A DNA stretch of 64,000 nt from Rhizomys pruinosus (GCA_009823505.1 VZQC01010425.1:2549562-2613561), one strand, 5' to 3'. Shown: positions 44,930-56,982, counted from the first letter of the stretch. Notes: generated from the sequence alone by a model not told the origin. Numbers and translations: made by a program.

Positions 44930-46565
44930 CTGCCTCAGCCTCCTGAGTAGCAGGCATGGCAGACCAGTGTTACTAGGCTCTGGGGAGGATACCAGACTTC
45001 CACTATATTTTTGATGTTCCTGGAAGGCCCATAATCTCCTTTCAAGATGTACATAGGATGCAACTTACACCGTTCCAGCCAGTCCTGAGTTCTACTCTAA
45101 TTGCCACATTTCACACTCTCCTTCAGATAAACGTTTGGGCTGCCTTTGACCTCCTTATGTCTGTTATCAACACAGGAGACAGTATGACCTATCAGAACAA
45201 ATCATTCATAGGGTCAGCTCTGCATAAAAGACTTCAGGCTCACCCAGGGTGAAGCCAGAGCCCAAAGGACTCTACATGGGCCTTGGATCTTTCCTGTTCC
45301 TCATGTTTGTCTCACCTACTATGTACATACACACAAATGTATATACACACACACACACACACACACAAACCATGTTTGCACGCATGCTCACCATGCAGCC
45401 AGATACATATATACACATGCATGCCCACAGTAGAATTATAAAATCCATTTAGATTTATAGGTCCATAAATGCAGAATTCTTGTTCTATTCACTCCTGCAC
45501 CCAGGCCACAAAGAATTTCCCCTGAATACTCACAGCAATTAAAGAGACCTATGTCTGACACACCTTTTAGCATAAGAGAAAGAAGTTAATATGTATTTAT
45601 CCATGGCAGTTGAGTCTGAGATGAGCAATAAATGTTTCAGATATTTCAGCCGACTTCATTGTTTGACAAGACCTCTATCTCTTTTCTGTGTTGTATTTGC
45701 TGTGTCACGTGATCCTTCTACACCAGCTGTGCCTTGCTCAAGCACTGAATGTGTAGCATTCATGTGGACACAAGGGTGGGAAGCTTCCACATGTCTGCAG
45801 GGGTGCGAAGTTCCCACATCTTCAAAGAGAAAATGGCTTGCAGGTGATGAGGCCTGAGCTTGCCAGGAACTGCACAGAAAAAAAAAAAAAAGCATTGTGT
45901 GCCCAGAATAATGATTTCCAACAATACTAGAGAGAGTGGAACACACCATTAAAGTCCTTTGTGTGCTACAGCAAAGCTATCAGCAGTAAGCTCTGTACAA
46001 ACACTAGTATAGGACTTGATGCTCGTAAAAAAAAAAAAAACAGCTCATAAAGTCAACACAGAAACCTCTGGCACATCTAGTTAGCCAAGATAGATCTAAA
46101 GCCAGAGGACAGCAAACTAGAGCAAGGAAAGCATTGCTGACATCCCCTCCCCCATCTGATGCCTGTGAAGTTTTCACTCAGGTGACCCAGGGGAGGTGGC
46201 AGGAACTCCCTTGAGGTGCACTTCCTTAGAGCAGCAAATGGTGTGCAGCACTGTGTGTCCAGCCTCGTTCTGTAAAGGCTTTCCTGTGCTGTGCTGCTGT
46301 GCATAGTGACAGAGGCTCACAGGCTGCATCGTGACACTGGGTGTGAAATATCCTTCTCATACAGAACAGGAACAGACTGTTGATAAAACAACTCATTAGA
46401 ACAAGAGTTGAAGGGAGCAGGTTTCTCCACAGTTGGTAATATATCCTTTCTCTGCCGACCATCCAAAGTGCTCTATTTCACAAGAGCACCCTCTTCAAAC
46501 TTGGTGACTTAGATAAAGCCCATGACTTCACTATTAGCCTTAGCATTGAATCATATTCTTCCTAA
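44930..46565. other. Intron with small CA and A tracts
   Basis: No exon seen. Contains (CA)n at 45346-45367 and A-runs at 45881-45895 and 46027-46041. A short Alu/B1-like phrase near 44930 (CTCCTGCCTCAGCCTCCTGA) is too small to call. Confidence 0.5.
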
Positions 46566-46599
46566 CACAGATAGACATCTATCTTTGTTTGGTTACATT

Positions 46600-46753
46600 T
46601 GTTATTATTTATTAACTTTTGAGAATTCCATACACTTACTGTTCTTACATCATTTCTACTCTTCCTTCTTCCCCTCCAACTCTATTCCTGTGCCCTCATT
46701 TCCTCTCAAATTCATGACCTCTTCTTCAATTATTAACACACACACATATGCAT

Positions 46754-46793
<40 letters not shown>

Positions 46794-47050
46794 GCTAACC
46801 TGCTAAGTCCAATTGGTATTGCTCATACGTACTTGTGGTTAGAGCTGACGACTTGGGAGTGGTTAACCTATCAGAGAGCTCCTTTCTGGAGAGAACTGAT
46901 TCACCCTCTCTAGGTCGCCATCTATTGCCTGTAGCCCTTCATCTAGGGGTGGGGCCTTGTGAAATTTCTCCACCCACCTCGGCATGTGGATTAATGTGGT
47001 CATTATGCTGGTCTGTTTCATGCAATCATACTGTCCAAATTTAATGTTCA
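46600..47050 (-). mobile_element. L1 3'-end-like fragment, antisense
   Basis: TTTTGAGAATTCCATACACT, a pyrimidine-rich block, a (CA)n tract (46755-46791), then CATCTAGGGGTGGGGCCTTG. Motif order fits antisense rodent L1 3' untranslated sequence, like 2640-3075. Confidence 0.55.
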
Positions 47051-47794
47051 AATTTAATCCCCATCATCTCTAGAAGACACTAACTACTCCCTCACAACTC
47101 ATGTCCTGGTTCTCAAGCTCTTACAATCTTTCCACGCCTACTTCTGTGACCTAAGGGTTGTGTTGTGGATGTATGGGTCGGGGCTGGGGTCTCACTGTCA
47201 TTCATGCTCTGCACTTTCACCATCGTGGATCACTGCAATAGCCTCCATCTGCTGCTTTCTTGGTGAGGAATGAGAGTGTCACTTACCTGTAGGCAAAAGG
47301 ATAAGATTTTACGGTACATTTAGAAATTATATTGATTTAAGAAAATGACAGTAACTGGGTCTCTTTTAGGGAGTATGACCTCTCTATCCATGGGTACTTG
47401 TTTAAGTTTATAGTACCAGGGATGAATTTCCTCCTGCTGAGAAGGTCCGAGTAGACACTATTGCACTGTGGAGGGTATATTCTTGGGTTGTTCTTTGTCA
47501 CAGGCTTTCCAGTTGGATAGAACTATTGATTTCCCGTTGGCAGCTTGCACAGCACCTTCTGATACTGTTAAGAGCTGGTCCTCAGGAAGGAAGCTTCCAC
47601 ATCAGTTACAGCTTAGATCTTTCAAGTTCTGTGTCTTGAAGTGTGCAGTGTCTTCAGCAATAGGGCCCTACCTTCAAGTTCTAGGAGGCAAAGAAGGACA
47701 ATGGCAATATCTTATATTCTTTGGGAAATCTCTTAGTCCCTCAGGACCAACAACTTGAAGGAGGATTTTGCTTTCCCAGCACTAGAGTTTTTGT
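47051..47794. other. Intron, nothing recognised
   Basis: No exon or clear repeat. Confidence 0.5.
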
Positions 47795-47952
47795 GTTTAT
47801 TTACTTTTGTTTGTTTGATGAGTCAAGGTCTTACTATGTAGCACTGGCTGTCTGGGAATTCACTATATAGACCAGGCTGGTCTTAAACTCACAGAGATCC
47901 ATTTGCCTCTGCCTCTGGAGAGTTGGGATTAAAGGCGTGTACCATCATACCT
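47795..47952 (-). mobile_element. B1 SINE, diverged
   Basis: Antisense: GAGTCAAGGTCTTACTATGT, TATAGACCAGGCTGGTCTTA and ATTAAAGGCGTGTACCATCA. Confidence 0.87.
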
Positions 47953-48638
47953 GCTGAGTGTGGAGGTTTATAATAGTCTATGGCTATTGGGAGAAATATT
48001 ATCTCATTAATTTTATGTGTGGCATAACTCCATTAAATATATATATTTAAATAATCTATTTTTCTCTAAAGTAGCACATATCTAATGTTTTCATCTAGTT
48101 CATAATCTTTGTCTTTTAACTGGAGTATTTGGAATCTTTGTTTGCTGTGATTTAGACATATGGTTTTGTACGTACATTTTGTTATTTCTAGTTCATCTAT
48201 TCCTGAGACTTTATATCTCATTACTTGACATTTGTTAATTAAGAACATCTTGATTTTTGACCTTTAACAGCATTTCAATTATATCTTTTATTGTTCTGCA
48301 ATAGCATAGGGTTCACTCTCCATTATCTTCTGGCTATGAATTTTTTATATTTTACTTCTATGTTGCTTACCCAGACTGATTCTCTCAAATTTTCTTTCAA
48401 AGAAATTCTTATAATCTAACCATTTCACTGATTATGTGTTTGAATAAAGAAAGCCTAACAATTTCATTTAATTTTAATGTGAATTTTCTAGTTCTCAAAT
48501 ATAAAATATTTGAAGCAATTTTAAAGTATGATTTTTATTGATTCATCACATTTCACATAATGATTTCTAAATTATATAATCTTAATTTAAATTATTCTGT
48601 TTATGTGATTCATAAATTATTTATACCTTTTTTGGCAG
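47953..48638. other. AT-rich intron before exon D
   Basis: Very AT-rich with a short palindromic AAATATATATATTTAAA near 48036. No repeat family recognised. Confidence 0.5.
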
Positions 48639-48704
48639 ACTTTCATTGGGGACATCCTCTTGCTTGTTAACCCATTCAAAGAACTTCCAATTTATTCTAC
48701 CATG
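48639..48704 (+). CDS. Myo16: Myo16 exon D (motor N-terminal strand)
   Basis: Micro-exon of 66 bp (22 codons), phase 0 at both ends, acceptor TTTTTTGGCAG and donor GTGAGT. The peptide [20 protein letters not shown] plus TM corresponds to the invariant myosin motor segment usually written TYIG..L..VNPYK.LPIY. The N-P-F-K motif lies beside the nucleotide pocket and contributes to ATP binding in the family. It is too short to find by open-frame length, but the motif, splice sites and phase fit make the assignment firm. It sits in AT-rich intron with little repeat content immediately upstream. Confidence 0.95.
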
Positions 48705-48936
48705 GTGAGTACAATATTTAAATGCCATCATTTAAAAATCCAGAGAGACATTCACTAGACACACACATTTACATTGGGTGACATAAAAATAAAAGAACAT
48801 ACTTAAAAATTGTATCTCTCAATTTTTTTCTCACTTGAATAGTGGTGTGGTGCACATTTTAATGCATTCTGTGACAATGTTGGAAATTAGAGTTATTTTT
48901 ATTAAAGTTTCTTTTGTGCTTACAATGTGTGCTTCT

Positions 48937-49064
48937 GTCGGGCATGGTGGTGCCCGCCTTTAATCCCGGCACTTGGGCGGCAGAGGCAGGCAGATCTCTG
49001 GGAGTTCAAGGCCAGCCTGGTCTACAAAGCTGGGACTACAGGAAGACCCTGTCTCAAAAAAAAT
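48937..49064 (+). mobile_element. B1 SINE, internally shortened
   Basis: Sense: TCGGGCATGGTGGTGCCCGC to GACCCTGTCTCAAAAAAA. Missing about 20 bp in the middle. Target duplication TGTGTGCTTCT / TGTGTACTTCT (48926-48936, 49065-49075). Confidence 0.92.
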
Positions 49065-49264
49065 TGTGTACTTCTTCTATGATGCTACTCAACAGACTAA
49101 AGGTAAATCATATATAACAATATTTCCACATATTCTGCCCTAATTTAGAATGGAGTAGCTTAGAGCCCTTACTTGAACATTGGACTTCTTTCTGAAGTTC
49201 TCTTAGGTGATGGGAAATGGGAAGTGTACTGTGAAAGTTCCCAAGTCTGGAAGTATTATCAGAA

Positions 49265-49800
49265 GACTTTCTTTTTTTGAATATTTTTGTTAAATTTTCA
49301 CACATTTCATACTAAACACCTTAATCATCTTTATGTCCCCTCCTCCATTTGTATCCCCCCATATAGCCTCCCATATTGGATTTCATGCATTCTGTCATAT
49401 ATGTTAAGACCTATACAGTCAAGTTCGTATACCCAGATGTCCCTCAGTGCAAGTTCCTCCCACTAGAGTCTAGTCAACTTATCTAGAGTCACTCTCTAAA
49501 AGAAGATCAGCTCTCCTTCACCCAGCAGTAATCAGCTGGCAATAGGTCTTTGGGTGTAAGGTTGGGGGCTGGTGCCTATTTCCCCAGTTCTATGCTGGGA
49601 TTTGTCTGTTTGAGTTTGATTCTGGCACTGTTGGTGAATATTCAGATGAGCAAGCTCCCCAAGGGCTGGAAGACTGTTTCCTTATGCTGGTGCACCAACC
49701 CTGCCTCTTACAGTCTTTCTGCCTCTTCTGCAATGGTTCTTGAGCCATGGGTGAGTGAGGTTTATATGGGACTTCTATATAATAGATGAATTGCTGGTGG
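49265..49800 (-). mobile_element. L1 3'-end-like fragment, antisense
   Basis: TGTCCCCTCCTCCATTTGTA, CAGTAATCAGCTGGCAATAG, CTATGCTGGGATTTGTCTGT and GTTCTTGAGCCATGGGTGAG in the order seen for antisense L1-type tails elsewhere in the window. Confidence 0.5.
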
Positions 49801-50015
49801 TGAGTCCTTCTATCCAGCTGAAACCACATGATTTTAAATAGTACTGGGTTCCAAAATAGCATAAATAGCTCTCTGCTTTTTTGTATGTGCATGGCTGCTT
49901 CAACTATAAAACCAAATCCATAAGCGGCAAGTGTCTGGCAAATAGGAGACAGGAAGGAAGCACAGATTCCTGATTCCCATAGGGCAGAGACAGTAAGAGA
50001 GAGACCATTATTTCT

Positions 50016-50225
50016 TCTTTTTTTATGTATATGAGTGTACTGTCTGCACGTATGTTGGTGCACCCATGTCGTGCAATGTCGCGGAGGTCAGAAGAGGGTG
50101 TCGGATTCCCCTGGAAATGGAGTTAAAGATGGTTCTTAGCCACCATGTGGGTGCTGGGAATCGAACCCCGATCCTCTGCAAGAGCAGTTGGTGCTCTTAA
50201 CCACTGAGCCATCTCTCCAGCCCCT
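50016..50225 (-). mobile_element. B3-like SINE without the internal duplication
   Basis: Antisense full-length copy (210 bp) with a perfect 17-bp target duplication GAGAGACCATTATTTCT (49999-50015, 50226-50242). It has a single CTGGAAATGGAGTTAAAG block, yet is otherwise close to the duplicated subfamily, so the form without the duplication also moved fairly recently. Confidence 0.95.
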
Positions 50226-50242
50226 GAGAGACCATTATTTCT

Positions 50243-51530
50243 AACCCACAAGGGATCAGATAACTCCCACAGCAGTGGGGCTCATGCCTCACAGACCCCT
50301 CTTGCCAAAGGTCTATTGTATACCACTCTGTCCTCGTCACAATTCACCCTGCCGCAGCAAATGATAATGAGCCATGACCATTCTGTAAGCTCCATGTAAG
50401 AGCTGGAGTCAGTCCACAGGTGGCTGTTGAATGGTATTGGGGACAGGCTTGGTGCTATTTCTGTCCCTTTGCTGTTGAGTCGTAACTAATATGTCCACAA
50501 TGTTTGTTGTAGTAATACATAAAGGTGTATGAGATGCTGTAAGTCTTTTAACCAAAAAAAAAAAAAATTGATTTTTTTTTTCTCCCTGTGGACATATAAG
50601 CTGTAGGCAGACATCTTTATCAAGCAAGGGTGATTTTCACTGTCCATGCCCCATCACAGGCTTCACCGGGAAGTTACTGTGATGTTCCCATGCTTTTTCT
50701 CTGTTACTGACCCTGCATGTGAATCCCAGTATCTCCTTAGCACACAGTCTGCTCTAATCTCTACTCAGCTTTCTAGGCCAATGTGCTCTACTCATAAAAA
50801 CAGTCACATATGCTGAGAAAAGGTCATGCAGAACGCCCAGTGGACTCAGTGCACTGTGGTCCCCCTGAGACCTTGTTCCTTAGGTCCTAGCTGTCATGGT
50901 GATTCTTTGAGGTCTACAATTAGATGCTTAATTTGCATTTTAAATAGATTGTGCAGGTGCTCATGATAACATAATGAGTTTGATAACAGCTTTGTGATAA
51001 CAATGTGTTAATGCTGGAAGAATTTATTTTTGTTGAACTGGTATAAGAAAGTAAGAAAACCATTTGCCTTTAAAGCCCGAGTTTATGATTTGATGTGCAT
51101 TACTATTTAATTCTATATTTATCTTCTGGGAGAGAGGAAAGGGGAGAGAATAAAAGCCATGATATTAATACATTATTCTGGTTTATATTTATGGGTTTAC
51201 TATTGAATATAGAGCTTATTAGAATTTTATAGTGAAGTCAGTTTTGAATAATTGAATGGAAAGTAGGTCTACAAAATTAACTCCTACTTAAATGCATCTA
51301 TGGATGTAAAGAGGTCAAATTATGAGTGTGAGGTAAAGTGAGATGAAATAGTTCTACCATGGTATTAATTGCCTCATTCTAATGGAAGAAACCTGATATG
51401 TGTGCTTTTTTTGGCTTAATATTACCACACTATGGTATGTTTATGGGTCCAAATAGCATATTGTATTTGAGGTTTTGTTTTATCTTTCAGAAATACATGT
51501 TATGAAAGAAACAGAGAAAAACATTAGACC
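50243..51530. other. Intron, AT-rich, repeat-poor
   Basis: No exon. The part at 50930-51270 is free of recognisable repeats and rich in homeodomain-type TAAT motifs. Confidence 0.5.
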
Positions 51531-51535
51531 TTTTT

Positions 51536-51687
51536 TTTTTTTTTTTGTCTTTTTGAGACAGGGTCTCCCTGTAGCCCCAGCTTGCCTGGAACTCACTATG
51601 TAGACCAGGCTGGCCTTGAACTCACAGAGATCCCCTGCCTCTGCTTTCCAAGTGCTGGAATTACAGGTGTGCACCACCATTCCCAGC
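51536..51687 (-). mobile_element. B1 SINE
   Basis: Antisense B1 (T-run, TTGAGACAGGGTCTCCCTGT, GTGTGCACCACCATTCCCAG), with TTAGACCTTTT / TTAGACCCTTT flanks. Confidence 0.93.
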
Positions 51688-52172
51688 TTAGACCCTTTCT
51701 TTATTCACCTGGGAATAAGGTTAAGTGATTGGGATGATTGCAAGAATGCTTCATTGGAACTTAGAACATAAATATGTCATTATAAAATACAATTTTCAGA
51801 TGCATATATATTTAATATATATTAAATTAAAATTAAATTTTAATTTTAATATACCAAATATTTAATGGGTATTTCACACACAGAGACATGTATTTATTAT
51901 GTTCATCATTTTCAACTGTCGTAGCAGAAAAAACAAAGTGAAAATATGGGAAGAGAAGTTTACACTGATTAAGCTTACAGAAAATTAACCTACTTTTTAC
52001 AGACCGGAATCAAACTTACAAGTGGCTGGTGTTTGGGAATTCACATTGATTATCAGATTCTTAGAGTTTGTGCTTTCTTTGTCCATACGCAGCTAATGAC
52101 AAAAGAGTTGGTGTGAGGTTGATGCGGGATCTTGAGTTGATGCTGACTCAGTGTCACATGAAGAAACACTTA

Positions 52173-52394
52173 GGGGCTGGAGAGATGGCTCAGTGGTTAA
52201 GAGTGCCAACTGCTCTTGCAGAGAACCCGGGTTCGATTCCCAGCACCCACATGGTGGCTAAGAACCGTCTTTAACTCCAGTTCCAGGGGAATCTGACAGC
52301 CCCTTCTGACCTCTGTGGCATTGCAGGACAGGAGTGCACCAACCTACATTCAGACGTTATATATATATATATATATAATATATATATATATAAT
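52173..52394 (+). mobile_element. B3-like SINE with (TA)n tail
   Basis: Sense head GGGGCTGGAGAGATGGCTCA, box B GGGTTCGATTCCCAGCACCC, single CTCCAGTTCCAGGGGAATC block. The normal CATACACATAAAATAAA tail is replaced by a (TA)n tract from about 52358 to 52394. Confidence 0.9.
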
Positions 52395-52409
52395 AGCACT
52401 TAAATGTGG

Positions 52410-52571
52410 AACTTTTTTTTTTGCTTTTTTTTTTGAGACAAAGGGTCTCCCTGTAGCTCCAGCTGTCCTGGAACCGGCTTTGTAGACCAGGCTGGCCTTG
52501 AACTCACAGAGATCCACCTGCCTCTGCCTCCCAAGTGCTGGGATTAAAGGTGTGCACCACCACCCACAGCC
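52410..52571 (-). mobile_element. B1 SINE
   Basis: Antisense B1: TTTTGAGACAAAGGGTCTCC through AAAGGTGTGCACCACCACCC. Flanks CTTAAATGTGGAACTTT and CTTTAATGTGGGCCTTT look like a diverged target duplication. Confidence 0.93.
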
Positions 52572-53577
52572 TTTAATGTGGGCCTTTAACCCTCTGGATA
52601 CAGAAAACCATGCATCCATTTTGCATATGTGTTATCATTAGAGGTCTGTCTTATTCTAAGTAATTTTTAAGTAGTTCAGTTTCTTCCTGTGCTCATTATT
52701 TTCACAAAAGAAGAACGCAACAGGTCAAAGATCCCCATAGCTGTTAAGATCACAAAGATAAAGAGAATGGCTCCTTTGCTTCCCATGTAGACGCCCTGCA
52801 GAATCTGTTTGACTTAGATCTTAATTACCAGTGTGTTGTGTGAAGCCCTGGCCTGGCATGCACTTCTCATTGCCCATGAGTCATTGGTCATGGATGGAGG
52901 GCCCTACCTGAAAAGCTTTTCTGAGATGAATGCAAACACGCATCAACAGATGCCCTGCCCATTTATACCTGCAGACAACCTTGGCAATGTGGGCCCAACA
53001 TTAACTCCTTGTGGAGAAGAGTCCTCCTCAGAAACAGGCAGCAAGCTCTAAATGAATGACCATCAACAGAGAGCAGGGTTTCTTACCGCACTGTCCACCG
53101 TGCTGAAAACACTTGACCTCATTCAATTTAAACATGAGATGTGTGGGAGGAGAAGAAGATGAAAAGCCATCACATCTCTTTGTACTGACTGTCAGTTCAA
53201 GGAACCTCTGCTGCCTGCATCCAGTAATACACATTGGTTGTGATATTAAGAGTTGTTAATTTAGAGTGTCTTCATCCTTAAAATTACACGGACATTTCAG
53301 AAACTTACTTTTCCAGGACAAACAAGAACAAACATTTGTGTATTCCAGGAGGATAGCAATAATGACCAAAGAAATAAGTCCACCATGACCAGTTTGGTGA
53401 ATGAATGCCTTTATTCAGGTAGCATTTATATTAGCTAGATTATCAAGATCAGTGATAATGTTAATAATTATCAAGATCAGTGGTAATGTTAATAATGAAA
53501 ACCAATATAAAAGTCACTTGGAAAACTAGAACTGCATACATGAAAAGCCCTCAAGTTTCAATAGAAAATACTTAAAC
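52572..53577. other. Intron, nothing recognised
   Basis: No exon. A short imperfect tandem (TTATCAAGATCAGTGATAATG, twice) lies at about 53440-53490. Confidence 0.5.
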
Positions 53578-53873
53578 GAGGATTGGCAAGATGGCTCAGT
53601 GGGTAAAGTCCTTGATTTACCATCATGAGAATCTGAGTTCAGACCCCAGTACCCATGTAGAAGCTGAGTATACTCAGCAACGTGTACCCCTAACTCCAGC
53701 ACTGGCAGAGAGGGTGTTCTGAGGCAGGCAGATGTGAGGAACTTCCTGGCAGCCAGACTAGCCAAACTGGTGACTTCCAAGAGTTCCAGCTTCAGTGAAA
53801 GACTATGTCTGAAATGAGATGGTGGAGAGGGATAGAGAAAAACACCTCCTGCTTCCACTTGCACTCAAGGATG

Positions 53874-53876
<3 letters not shown>
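53578..53876 (+). mobile_element. B4-type SINE
   Basis: ID-like head (GATTGGCAAGATGGCTCAGT, GAGTTCAGACCCCAGTACCC) joined to B1-like sequence (GTGAAAGACTATGTCTG). Confidence 0.65.

Positions 53877-53932
<56 letters not shown>
53877..53932. repeat. (GA)28 microsatellite
   Basis: Twenty-eight uninterrupted GA units at the tail of the B4-type SINE. Confidence 0.98.
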
Positions 53933-53934
<2 letters not shown>

Positions 53935-54299
53935 ATTATTACTTCCACATAACTTTACAAAGCAAAGAAACAATCATTTCTGCACAGGGGTCTCCAGAAG
54001 CAGCAATGGAACCTGCTGCTGTCACAGTCTGAGGCTGCCTGGAGCACAGTGGATTTACAGGACAGGAGAGCCAAGGAGGTTGTGGGATTTATCATGAGCA
54101 GTCATTGCTATGGTGATTCCCAGTCATGTCTAACCTCCAGCAAAACTTGGCCAACCCCAGAATAGGTTCACAGAAACAGAGTAAGACACGCGAATGGACA
54201 CTGGAAACCATGTTTTGAGGCCTCTTCTCTGACTTTGCTTATAACATCAGTGAGATCCTCACGGGGCTATAAATCGACTGAATTTAAAAGCATTTTGTC

Positions 54300-54846
54300 A
54301 TCCTCACTAGAAAAGTAAAATCATGTTAGAACCAACAATTCGACTCCTACAGTAAAGCATCAAGGATCATAGCAGAAGAGGGGGGTACAAAGATTATAAG
54401 AGCCAGGGGGACATAAAGCCTTCTGTGGATAATGTATTGTGAACATGATAGGGGATCTGTACCCACGAAATCTCCATAGTATGTTAGCTCTGTATGACAA
54501 AAACAGTTGACGTGCCAGTGTGGACCAGGAAATTCCACTGGGTCCCACCTCTAGATGAAGAGCTACAGGAAATCAATGGATCTGAGGGAGGGAGAATCAG
54601 TTTTCCTCAGGGACTAGCTCCTGAGAGATAATCTAATCCCAAGTTGGCAGGTACACAGAAGAATCACTAAGTGGACTCAGTGCATTACATACATACATGT
54701 ATATATGGATATTTATAAATCTATGCATTATATGTAACAATAATAAAGAAGAGCATAAGAAATTGAGAAATAGTGGCAGCCATGGGAGGACCTGACAGGT
54801 GGAAATCATGTATGAAATTCTCAAAAAAATAAAGAGATTTTTAAAA
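54300..54846 (+). mobile_element. L1 3'-end, sense, old
   Basis: GTCCCACCTCTAGATGAAGA, GAGGGAGGGAGAATCAGTTT, ATGTAACAATAATAAAGAAG and a terminal CTCAAAAAAATAAAGAGATT match the closing part of rodent L1 3' untranslated sequence with its poly-A end. The left limit is approximate. Confidence 0.7.
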
Positions 54847-55529
54847 GAACAGAAATGTGTCCTGCAAAATTTAACCTAGCTTAACAGTTTTTGCTTCTTT
54901 TGTGTATTAAAAAATCACATAACACTATTAATTGATTATTTTATTATTTATTTTTAAATGCTGAAATAATTAAAATCAGAAAAGTCCCCTCTGGACTCCT
55001 GATCCAGTTGTCCTTGAAGATTCAGGACAGTTTTCTTGTAAAAGTCACTAGGAACTGGAGAATTAAAAATACTAGCAGCAAATCCTGATGGCGGCCATTG
55101 GTTACAGATTCCTTGAAATTAAGGTAATTGTACTGTTGTACGTCTGAGAAGTGGGTTAATCAGTTTCTGTGTGATGCTTAGAGTCCCGCAGTTGTAAAAC
55201 GCCTACCCTAAACAGTGCAGAGAGAAACTGAAGTTATTGTGAAAGGCAACAGTTCAGGTTTTTTCCACGGTGGTTTGTTATTCAACTGGTATTTTGAGAG
55301 TTGCTGTTCTTTAAGATGCGAGAATAATTTAATGCGCATGGACCAAGAAACAAAGAATAAACCTTATCTGTTTTGCCTTTCGGCCTAATGAAATTGTGCT
55401 AAGACGTGGGACTATGTGAGTTCTTCTTCAGCAGGTGGTTCACAGGTAGATAGATGGTTCTTGGGCTAAGAAATGGGAAGAAAAGAATCTCAGTTTCACC
55501 ATCCTGTTGTCGTTCTTCTGTTCGCCCAG
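54847..55529. other. Intron before exon E, repeat-poor
   Basis: No repeat recognised. The acceptor of exon E follows. Confidence 0.5.
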
Positions 55530-55657
55530 GTGTCTCAGCTCTACCTTAGCCCCACAGGCCAGCGGAGCCCCTTGCTTCCACCCCACCTCTTCTCCTGTGC
55601 AGAGCGTGCCTTCCACCAGCTGTTTCAGGAGCACCGGCCACAGAGCTTCATCCTCAG
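55530..55657 (+). CDS. Myo16: Myo16 exon E (motor, up to the P-loop)
   Basis: Exon of 128 bp with acceptor TTCGCCCAG and donor GTGAGG. It starts on a codon boundary and leaves two bases (AG) that exon F completes to serine. The peptide begins [20 protein letters not shown] and continues [20 protein letters not shown] then IL. This is the myosin stretch that ends PPH.F..A..A...L......Q..ILSGESG in conventional heads. The insertion-like [11 protein letters not shown] is typical of myosin XVI and differs from the short Y.....E.PPH of other classes. The exon is GC-rich compared with its intron. Confidence 0.95.
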
Positions 55658-56065
55658 GTGAGGTCCCCAGGTCCCTTGAAGATCCCCAGGGATGTGGGGG
55701 GTGCAGTCCTTCCTCACCTCCCCTGCAGTCCATCTTCCCACCAGCGCATTAATCTTGTTACACAGTACCAACTTCCTTCCTCCTAGAAGTAGTAGGTGGA
55801 CCAGAATCAATAGTCACCAATAGCCTGAAACCTACTTCATTTTGAAGATTTAAGACTTAGGACCACAGTGAATCTGCTTTCAAATTCAAGAAACAGATGT
55901 AGAACAAGAAAAGCTCTCCATTCAAGTGTATTGAAGACAGGGCTTGGCATGTGGTGATATCATGAATGCAGTTTTATCCCTTCGGAAAGGAATGTTTTCC
56001 TGCCCTGCGAGTAGACATCCACCCTGTTCCCCTTTCACCAAATAATTCTCCATAGGTGGTTTTTA

Positions 56066-56096
<31 letters not shown>

Positions 56097-56189
56097 TTGG
56101 TATTTTTTGAGGCAGGGTCTCCCTGTAGCCCCAGCTGTCCTGGAGCTCACTCTGTAGACCAGACTGGCCTTGAACTCACAGAGATCCAC
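56066..56189 (-). mobile_element. B1 SINE, 5'-truncated at insertion
   Basis: Antisense B1 with long T-run, TGAGGCAGGGTCTCCCTGTA and GAACTCACAGAGATCCACC, stopping before the family's first 45 bp or so. A perfect 15-bp target duplication CATAGGTGGTTTTTA (56051-56065, 56190-56204) abuts the truncated end. Confidence 0.92.
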
Positions 56190-56363
56190 CATAGGTGGTT
56201 TTTAATTGTAATGTAACGGATAATTTGCAAAACCCAGAAAGACAACCTACATTGTAGCAAAAACTATTTTAAAAGTGTCAATAAGAAGTAGGCAGAAGGA
56301 CTGGTAGAATGTGAGTGTATATTGACCCAGGATTCAAGAAATAATTAAGGATTAAGATGAGGT

Positions 56364-56371
56364 AGATGGCT
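56364..56371 (+). mobile_element. Detached head stub of the B3-like SINE
   Basis: AGATGGCT lies directly after the duplication AAGATGAGGT and fits the GAGATGGCT head of the SINE whose body starts at 56739. I infer that the URR1-like element split the SINE here. Confidence 0.5.
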
Positions 56372-56738
56372 GTCCTGGTTTTTCTTCCATTGCTGTGACT
56401 AAACACTCTGACACCAACTTGGGGAGGAAAGGGTTTATTCAGCTTACATCTCCTGGGTCACAGTTCATCACTTAAGGAGCCCAAGGCAGGAACTCAGGGC
56501 AGGAACCTGGAGGCAGGAGCTGAAGCACAGGCCATGGAGGAATGCTGTTCACTGGCTTGCTCGCTCCACTGGCTTGCTCTCTGGCTCATGCCCAGCCTGC
56601 CTTCTTATACTGTCACTGCTCAACAATCAAGACAATACACCACAGATGTGGCCACAGGTCAATCCAATGGAGCAAATTCCCCAATTGAGGCTCCTTCAAC
56701 CCAGGTGTGTCAAGTTGACACTAAAGCTATCCAGCACA
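56372..56738 (+). mobile_element. URR1-like non-autonomous hAT transposon
   Basis: Runs from GTCCTGGTTTTTCTTCCATT to AAAGCTATCCAGCACA, with GGGGAGGAAAGGGTTTATTC, CAGGAACCTGGAGGCAGGAG and GTGTGTCAAGTTGACACTAA between, the layout of rodent URR1. No transposase is present. ATGGC occurs on both sides (part of AGATGGCT and ATGGCCTAG), compatible with an eroded 8-bp hAT target duplication. Confidence 0.75.
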
Positions 56739-56982
56739 ATGGCCTAGCGGTTAAGAGCGCTGACTGCTCTTGCAGAGGACCCAGGTTCGATCCCCGGCAC
56801 CCACATGGCGGCTGAGAACGTCTGTAACTCCAGTTCCAGGAGAACTCCAGTTCTAGGGGAATCTGACACCCTCTTCTGACATCCGCGGCATTGCACGACA
56901 CGGGTGCACAAACCTATATGCAGACAGTACATTCATACACATATAAAATAAATAAAATTTAAAAAAAGATATTTAAAAAAAA
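56739..56982 (+). mobile_element. B3-like SINE, body split from its head
   Basis: Sense body from ATGGCCTAGCGGTTAAGAGC, box B AGGTTCGATCCCCGGCACCC, internal 17-bp duplication and A-rich tail, followed by AAGATGAGGT (56983-56992). The same 10 bp precede the URR1-like element (56354-56363), so one target duplication brackets both. Confidence 0.88.
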
